Source: Chrysomallon squamiferum
Taxonomy: Eukaryota; Mollusca; Gastropoda; Neomphalida; Peltospiridae
Length of the DNA stretch: 64,000 nucleotides
Direction of reading: 5' to 3'
Assembly: GCA_012295275.1 (NCBI GenBank)
Contig: CM022679.1
Span: 13,475,524-13,539,523 of the forward strand
Of the stretch, positions 57,540-64,000 are shown one piece after another. Each line of letters begins with the position of its first letter. The stretch's first letter is position 1. Below the pieces are notes generated by a model. The model did no database searches, had not been told where the DNA came from, and saw only the letters and a program-made list of their open reading frames with translations. A program made the position numbers and the translations under genes.

Positions 57540-59100
57540 TCCTTTTAATTCCTTCGTTAAGTATAAAATAATGGCAAAGAAATACTATTTTGTAAGATAT
57601 TCAGTACATGAGCGTAAGTTAACAAATGATGGTTTTAGGCGAAAAGTGTTAAATTAAAACAAAATATAAATAAATAGATAAATAAATGAAATATTGCAAA
57701 AATAACAATAATAGTAACTTTCCTGTCATTAATTCGTTTAGTGTTTACTTTCGATTCAGATAAGCAGTTAAGCTGAAGAGTATTCCGAGGAATATTTGAA
57801 TACACCCTCAACAGGATAACTTAAGAGTGTATACGTAGAGCCAAGATTTATTCAGACAAAATAATCACGTGTCACGTAAGTGATATAAATAGTTCGGAAT
57901 TTCCAAGTCAAAAATAACTCTATATATATATAATATAAGTACTTCAAGATAATCACAAAGTACATAAAATAAAGACGTTATGAACCATTCAAAAAGCATT
58001 TTATTTTATTTTTATTTGTATTTATTTATTTATTTACCGTCTCTCACTGATTATAAAATACTGGCATAGAGATATTATTTTGTAAGATATTCTGTGCATG
58101 ATCATAAGTTAACAAATTATGATTTTAGGTGAAAATTGGTAATGTAAATAAATAAAATATTGCAATAATAACAGTAATAATAATAAACATCTAAACAAAT
58201 TTACAAAAAGTTACATAAAAAATAATAAATAAATAAATAAATAAACAAGAAAGAAAGAAAGAATGAAAGAGAAAGAAAAGAAAATCCAGTCATTGCGTCT
58301 GCAAATATAAATAACATTGATTACATATATCTACATTTTCATATGATTTAAAATAAAAAAATAAATAAATAAAAATAAAATAAAATAAAATAAAATAAAA
58401 ATAAAAATGTAGACTACGTTGGGTATAGTTATGGGTGAATTGTAAAATGTATTGTTAGCTTGATGGAAATTGGATTGAGAGAGGACTGCCGCCTTCGTAT
58501 AGTTGAACACAGAATAAGCTAATAGTACGTAGAGGCAAGGTTTCAAGCGGAAAATGACGTGTGTTCAGCTTTATTCAGACAAAATAATCACGTGTCGCGT
58601 TAATCACAAAGTACATAAAATAAAGACATTACGAAACATTACGAACCATTAATACATTTTTTGCTTTAATTATAAAATAATGGCATATAGATATTACTTT
58701 GTAAGATATTCAGTACATCAGCATAAGTTAACAAATGATGGTTTATGTCAAAATAGTAAATTAAAAATATTATGAAATATAAAATATTGCAATAATAACA
58801 ATAATAATAATAGACATCTAAAAACATTACAAAAAGTTACAATATAAATAAGAAAAAATAAGAAAGAAAGAAAGAAAGTTAAAAGGAAAAGAAAGCCAGT
58901 CATTGCATCTGCAAATAGAGCTACGGGACAGATAACATTGATTACATATGATTACATATTTTCATATGGTTCAAAATAAAAAATAAAAAAAAAAAAATAA
59001 AAAAAAAATAATAAAATGATTCAAAATAAAATAGAAATATGTTTATAAAACATAATATAACAATCTGTCCTATACCGCTCAATTTTCGGATATAAATTTT
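57540..59100. repeat. Three direct copies of a leader-distal repeat
   Basis: Copies near 57540-57680, 58020-58350 and 58660-59060 share strings such as ttttgtaagatattc and ataagttaacaaat..atg. Inverted relatives are at 25.5 and 30.0 kb. A leader-like segment at 58430-58550 resembles those at 22.7 and 24.4 kb, but its open frame lacks an ATG. Confidence 0.7.
57885..57904 (-). promoter_or_regulatory. TATA-like box plus kappaB-like site, unit C5
   Basis: TATAAATAG is followed by GGAATTTCC (57896-57904). The leader sequence below it matches that of unit C1 (gtattcc and gaatacaccctcaacagg). Confidence 0.42.
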
Positions 59101-59249
59101 GGTTTTCCATTTCTGTTTTTAAAGTAGAGACTGGATAAGAAATTAGAGGAGGAAAATAATTATGTCGTTAACAAACTTATGGGAGGGTTGAGAGATTACA
59201 TTATCACCGATTTTCCTGTATAACATGCAATATTGCTTTTTCATACACA

Positions 59250-60470
59250 GATAGTTAGATAGTTAGATAGATAGAAAGATAGATAGCCACATAGACAGAG
59301 AGATAGATAGATTTGAATTATTTGCTCACAATTCTCAGCTTTTGTTGATGAAGTTCATTACTACTGTTGCTACTACTACTACTACAACTACCACAACCAC
59401 TATTATTACTGATGCTACTGCCATCATCACTTCCATTATTTATGTTTTACTTTAAATATTATTCCTCTTATTCTTCTGTTGTTGTTGTTTTGTTTTGTTT
59501 TGTCTTTTTAATTTATTAATTAATGATTTCCTTTACATGTAGTTTATAGAAATTATAATCTTTCTTTGGTGATTAGAAAAATGTAGTATAAATATATTCT
59601 TTATACTTCCAAGTTACGTTTTTGCAGTCCAGTGTTAATTTGTAATGAGTTATATCAACAAAAGAAAAAAAACTACTATTAGTCCGCCATATATTATTAT
59701 TATTATTATTATTATTATTGTTAAACTTTGGTATGAAAGACCGTTCGCCTATCAAAACATTAATATAAGTATAAAGAATTTTATCACACCCTTTATCAGA
59801 CCCACAGGTAAGCTTTAATAATTAACACTTGTGTTGTTACAGGTTTAACCTCACTGTGCCCGCAGTCTGACATACGCCTACAGCAAATGTTCCTCTTGAC
59901 ATGGCAGTAATCTGCAACAGAATATGCTGATTTCATCTCCCATTTTGTAAGAGTGTAAAATGTTAATCCATTGTTGGTCTTTTGGAAAATAAACTATACT
60001 GTAATCCACTACTGTTTTATCATTGACTGCTTAAGTAATATATAACAATAGGTTCGGGCACAGTGAGGTGACCCCATACGTCATTGTACGAAATAAGAGA
60101 TTACAAAGAAACAATACACTATTAAAGATCAAGATAAACGACCAATTTATTTATTTAATATAGTTAGTACTATTTATATTTATAAAACATTTTAAAATTA
60201 TTATTTTATTATTGTTTATTTATTTATTTATTTATTTATTTTATTTTATTTTGTTTTATTTTATTTTATATTATCAATATTATTTATTTATTTTTATTAC
60301 TTTTAAATATTTTTTTTTAAATTTCTTTCGAAAATATAGAAAATGTCACAAATATTAAGACTTGACTTTTAACTTTATATATATATATATATATATGAAA
60401 TAATAATAAAATTTAAAAACAACTATAATTATCTGCATATATTTATAAAACATTCACAAAAACAATAAAT
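59250..60470. repeat. Scrambled duplicate relic (copy E)
   Basis: 59270-59450 matches the intron just before exon 13 (30950-31200). It then jumps, without exon 13, to sequence matching 36720-36860 in intron 19 (59520-59660). That is followed by sequence matching the CRD-exon flank (29220, 21580) and finally 46430-46570 (60350-60470). Confidence 0.65.
59849..60068. mobile_element. 220-bp MITE-like element with 14-bp terminal inverted repeats
   Basis: The ends are CCTCACTGTGCCCG (59849-59862) and its exact complement (60055-60068). The interior shares aatctgcaacagaatatgct and ccattgttg strings with the longer element at 55541. The site is empty in receptor copies A and B. Confidence 0.65.
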
Positions 60471-60499
60471 AAATATGTATGTATGTATGTATGTATATA

Positions 60500-61480
60500 A
60501 AACATTAAACATCTTAGATGTTACATTAAGGGTAACAAGATGCTTTAATGGCCACCTAACGAGGAATTTAAACGCTAAATTGACAGCAGTCTGTATAAAT
60601 CAATAAGTCTATTTATCCACAAGAGAAATAAACACAACACAAGTTAAGATACAAGTTAATTATTTAATTATAATCTAGAGGTGACTTGATAATAATACTC
60701 TATATAATCAATACAACATATATTTAAGTAATTTTGTTTAATAACACGAGTAAGGCCATACGGGGAACAAAGATAAAATAAGAATCTACACGGAGGACAG
60801 ATTAAACAATTAAAATTTTAGGTATAATAAATTTTGTTGACACAGGTTAAATGCACATTACACCCTACCAAAATAAGAATAGACAAATGCTTACCATAGT
60901 CGTCCGTAAAGACAATGTAATTTCAGAAACATTGGTTTCCCCGCCTGACTGTGCTCTCGTGTTGGCCTTTTCCTTCTCTGCTTAATTACAGACTGAACAA
61001 AAATTAACGTGCTAATCAGTGCAGGCTGTTGTGAAGCAGTCCACGACAGCCCCTCTTTCTGACGGGCCAGAGGGCCTGTGTGTCGCAGAAAAGAGTTTGG
61101 GGAAGGAAAGAGAAAGGACAAAAGAGAGAGTCGAGCAGATGGAATCGTAACGAACTCGTTATTGTTGTTTTCGTTCAGTTTGTTCTTTTCATAACCAGAT
61201 TCGTGACGGTCAGGTCCTATTTGCTGTTCAGCTCTTGGGCGCTCTTGATATTTTCATCTCCTTGCTGGCTGTTTCTTTATCATCCAGCATATCCCAGATT
61301 TCTTTAACTTTTTTATTATTATTATTTTTAACTTATTCATTTATTTTGATTAGTTTAATCAACTAGTCAATTAATTCGTAAATCAGCAGATCCATCAGCT
61401 GCTCAACCAGTCAATCTGTAAGTGAATTAATTTGTTTATTTATTGTTATGGTTTTGTATAAGGTGTGTTTGCCTATTTGA
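60500..61480. other. Unassigned segment, partly GC-richer
   Basis: 60890-61260 is noticeably less AT-rich than the neighbourhood. It has open frames of about 75 codons on both strands that resemble nothing I recognise. It occupies the position where the P4HA-like exon would be expected if 46.4-47.4 kb had been fully duplicated. It could be a fragment of a mobile element or untranslated sequence. Confidence 0.3.
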
Positions 61481-62526
61481 TTGATTTTTTTAATAGTGCG
61501 TAATGCCTCATAATCCATGACAGTGAAATAAGGACAAGTAATCTGTTCACTGAACATTAAATTTGTCTCGTCGGTACTGACCCCATTGAAAAGTGAAATA
61601 AAATTAAATAAAATGTTAAGCGAACTTTGATATCTTTATCATGCTTAAAGTCTAGGAGTGAAAGGGTTAAGAGCTAAACGCTACCGTACACATTGTGCAA
61701 CAACAACAACAAATACTAATAATAACAACAATAACAATAACAAAAGGAACAATAACAAGCAATAATAACAAATAATAAAGCTATTCAAACTTTATTTATT
61801 ATAATTAAAAAAACATAAAGCTAACAAAGTAAAGGAAACACGAATAGTATCACAGTTCTATAACAATTATTACAACAATAACAACAGCAATACAAAACAT
61901 GAACTATATCACAAAAGAAGAATTAAATATCTCAAGTTTTTGATCTTTTCGTGTACTTTAGCAGTCAAACAGTCCAAGATACATACCACCCACCTGTCCA
62001 GACTATCCCTGGAGTGCTACACTGTTTACACCTAGAGTATATTCTGGCTGCTCCCAGAGAACCAGTTTATAAAAAAGCTAAATATTCTGAAAGTTCAAGA
62101 TCTTTTTACACTTCAAGAATTAAAATTATGTCACAAATTATAACACAGTATGGATCAGACATACATTTTATGAAAACTTCCGAATATTTACTTGTATTAT
62201 TTTTATTTGTTTTACTGAGCTTTTGACTCAGTGAAATGGATATGGTGATTTGGCAAATAAATGATCTAAACCATGTTCTTGTTTATTGATAAATGATCTA
62301 ACAAAACCTATAATTATATCTAAACGCTTGTTACAACACTGAAGTGATCTGAGTCATTCTCAAGATCCTATGTGAATTGTGTCTGGTCTAAACTGACTGT
62401 ATCATGTCGTTCATATTGTTGTTTTTTGTTGTTGTTTTTTATCTTTCAGTATAATGGACAGTTAATGAATAACACAGGAACGTATAATCTGTAAGCCAAA
62501 ATATTCACTGGAATATAAAGAGCTAT

Positions 62527-62633
62527 TTTACACCATGCTCAAGGATAGTCTGGTGGTGATACAATCTGGTCTGTTTCACTGGTATCTGATGATATCATAA
62601 TACTAACTCTATTAAAATGGTGCCGGTGTAAAA
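62527..62633. mobile_element. Small TIR element candidate, copy 3
   Basis: Bounded by TTTTACACC and GGTGTAAAA, as at 49111. Shared position in copies C and D suggests it was there before those copies separated. Confidence 0.4.
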
Positions 62634-63700
62634 GAATATTTGTTCCCCTGCAAACCTATATTTATTCCCCAGGTCATATAGAACATGAGTTTGTTTATTC
62701 TCACCGTCATAATCACTTGTGTGGTTTAAAATGAAGGGTCTCATCAGTTGTTTTACTTCATATTTCAGGTTTTTGTTGTTGTTTTTAGGTCCAGATGTTT
62801 TGACAAAAGTTGTGTTCTTGTAGCACATTAATTTAAAAGACTGAGGCACAAAATGCAACATGTTTCTAAAAGAGATCATTCATAGGGTTGCAGTAAGATT
62901 ATCGATAATAAAAAACAAATTATCAATGATAAATGGATTTAGGGATGAATCTTTTCACCTTCATTTTAAAAAAGGGATTAACTTGGGAGTAGTGATCAGA
63001 CAAATGTATCCCCCAGTTATTTTTTCATCTATGATTTTAAATAAGCTTCTAAGAATCTCTAATTTGAATTTGTGTTTAATCAGTTTCAATACACAAACAC
63101 TGCATACAGTAATTACTACAAATAAAATCCAGAACTACATCTGAAAAAAATCCAGAAAAGTTCTTAGGGGAAATGATCAAATATTCTCTGACACCAGCAT
63201 TCAAAATTATGTGAAAAGAGTTGTGAAAAAAAAAGGGCTAGGAATTACTCCTTTACTTCACATTTGTTTCTGGCTTTCATTTCATATATACCAAAAACTA
63301 CCTGACATAATAACATGCATTTCAAAAATACAATCTTATTGAGATCCAAATGAGATTTCTTCGCGTTTGGAATGAAGTGAGACGTTAGACATAATCACTA
63401 CTGAAGCTGACATTACACATCAATAAAACCTCAAAACAAAATATTAATATATCTATAATAATTACACATATACATAGAAAATACGATTTCTCCCCATGTT
63501 TTTGGAATGAATTCATGTACACTCTTACAGTGAACCCTCGACATAATTAGTACTGAAGCACACATTATATACTGATAAGCCAAACACTTCAAAACAAAAT
63601 ATTAATATATAATAATAATACACATACCACAAACAAAACTGATATGTCTACAATAATCAAATATGTTAATACTAAGTTAATTCTACTGTTGTTCTATCAG

Positions 63701-63817
63701 CTTGCAGTGATGGTTATGGACACTGTACTGAAGTAGGAAAAACAATCAAGAAAGGATGTATGGAACTGAAGTGTATCAGGGAAATTTCTAAATGTGGCCT
63801 TGTTCCATTTAAAGGAG
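63701..63817 (+). CDS. Orphan copy of module exon 12 (copy D)
   Basis: Acceptor (atcag) and donor (G-gtgggt) are intact, 39 codons, phase 1-1, with ACSDGYGHC and SKCGL. It is nearly identical to exons at 17006 and 50619. The rest of its gene, if any, lies outside the window. Confidence 0.5.
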
Positions 63818-64000
63818 GTGGGTATTTCTATTTATATAACTATTCTATATCAAATGGTGATATCATCTACCTGATTAAGTTTCTTTATATTTTGACTTTT
63901 GCAAATATTATTCATCTGGCATGTGTTGGGTTTTTTTGTGTTTTTTTGTGTTTTTTTTTTTTTTTTTGCCATAATGAAATAAATAAAATAAAATAAAATA

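Larger units (their letters stand above)
47480..58900. repeat. Segmental duplication, copy C
   Basis: It matches the 14.1-25 kb interval in order: decayed exon 10, the intron text around 48.0-49.1 kb, intact exon 12, receptor gene on minus, promoter array. Exon 11 and the transposase relic are absent. Internal spacing is about 500 bp longer than in A between exon 10 and the CRD exon. Confidence 0.75.
61480..64000. repeat. Segmental duplication, copy D (runs off the window)
   Basis: It begins in text matching about 47960 (cataatccatgaca) and follows copy C through the intron to exon 12. It then matches the intron leading to the receptor gene (ctgattaa..tttctttat, compare 18165 and 26370). A fourth receptor copy may lie beyond the window edge. 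Confidence 0.7.

Noticed and set aside
58331-58546. Signal-peptide exon on minus (hydrophobic frame with CLYVLLAYSVFNYTKAA)
   Set aside because: There is no ATG in frame, the upstream codon is a stop, and related copies at 22.7 and 24.4 kb do not keep a hydrophobic frame. It is more likely part of a 5' leader.
60891-61307. Two opposing frames of about 75 codons
   Set aside because: No recognisable domain, splice sites or codon pattern; kept only as an unassigned segment.

Overview
The window looks like an AT-rich, intron-rich animal genome, most likely a lophotrochozoan and plausibly a mollusc. The reasons are short exons flanked by GT-AG sites and almost all in phase 1, abundant ATTT, TTA, CA and TATG microsatellites, an ApeC (apextrin C-terminal) domain, and small Cys-rich secreted modules. 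No species can be named from the sequence alone. There is no sign of operons, CRISPR arrays, rRNA or tRNA genes.

Layout. 1-5.5 kb is intergenic and repeat-rich. 5.7-42.5 kb carries a plus-strand gene that I assemble from 27 exons (3672 coding bases, about 1223 aa). It encodes a signal peptide, four Cys-rich half-VWC-like modules, one ApeC domain of about 217 residues split over three exons, then 19 more Cys-rich modules, mostly one per exon and all symmetrical phase 1-1. This is probably a secreted pattern-recognition or matrix-like immune protein. The last twelve modules follow a four-exon supercycle made by tandem duplication.

Nested on the minus strand, in the large intron between exons 12 and 13, are two copies (A intact, B broken) of a small receptor gene. 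Copy A has a compact six- to eight-Cys ectodomain resembling a BCMA/TACI-type TNF-receptor CRD, a 9-residue linker microexon, a transmembrane exon and a polar cytoplasmic exon. A third copy (C) lies at 51.6-55.2 kb. Upstream of A and C are arrays of TATA-like boxes, each abutting a kappaB-like GGAATTTCC site and followed on the minus strand by a splice donor. These look like tandemly amplified promoter plus 5'-leader units.

42.6-47.2 kb is intergenic. At 47.2 kb is one exon that I recognise as the N-terminal exon of a prolyl 4-hydroxylase alpha subunit, with no further exons in the window. From 47.5 kb to the end the DNA is built of segmental duplicates of the 14-22 kb interval: a decayed exon 10 copy, orphan exon 12 copies at 50.6 and 63.7 kb, receptor copy C, and a scrambled relic at 59.3-60.5 kb. 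Small mobile elements with inverted termini sit within these duplicates and can be dated by empty-site comparison between copies.
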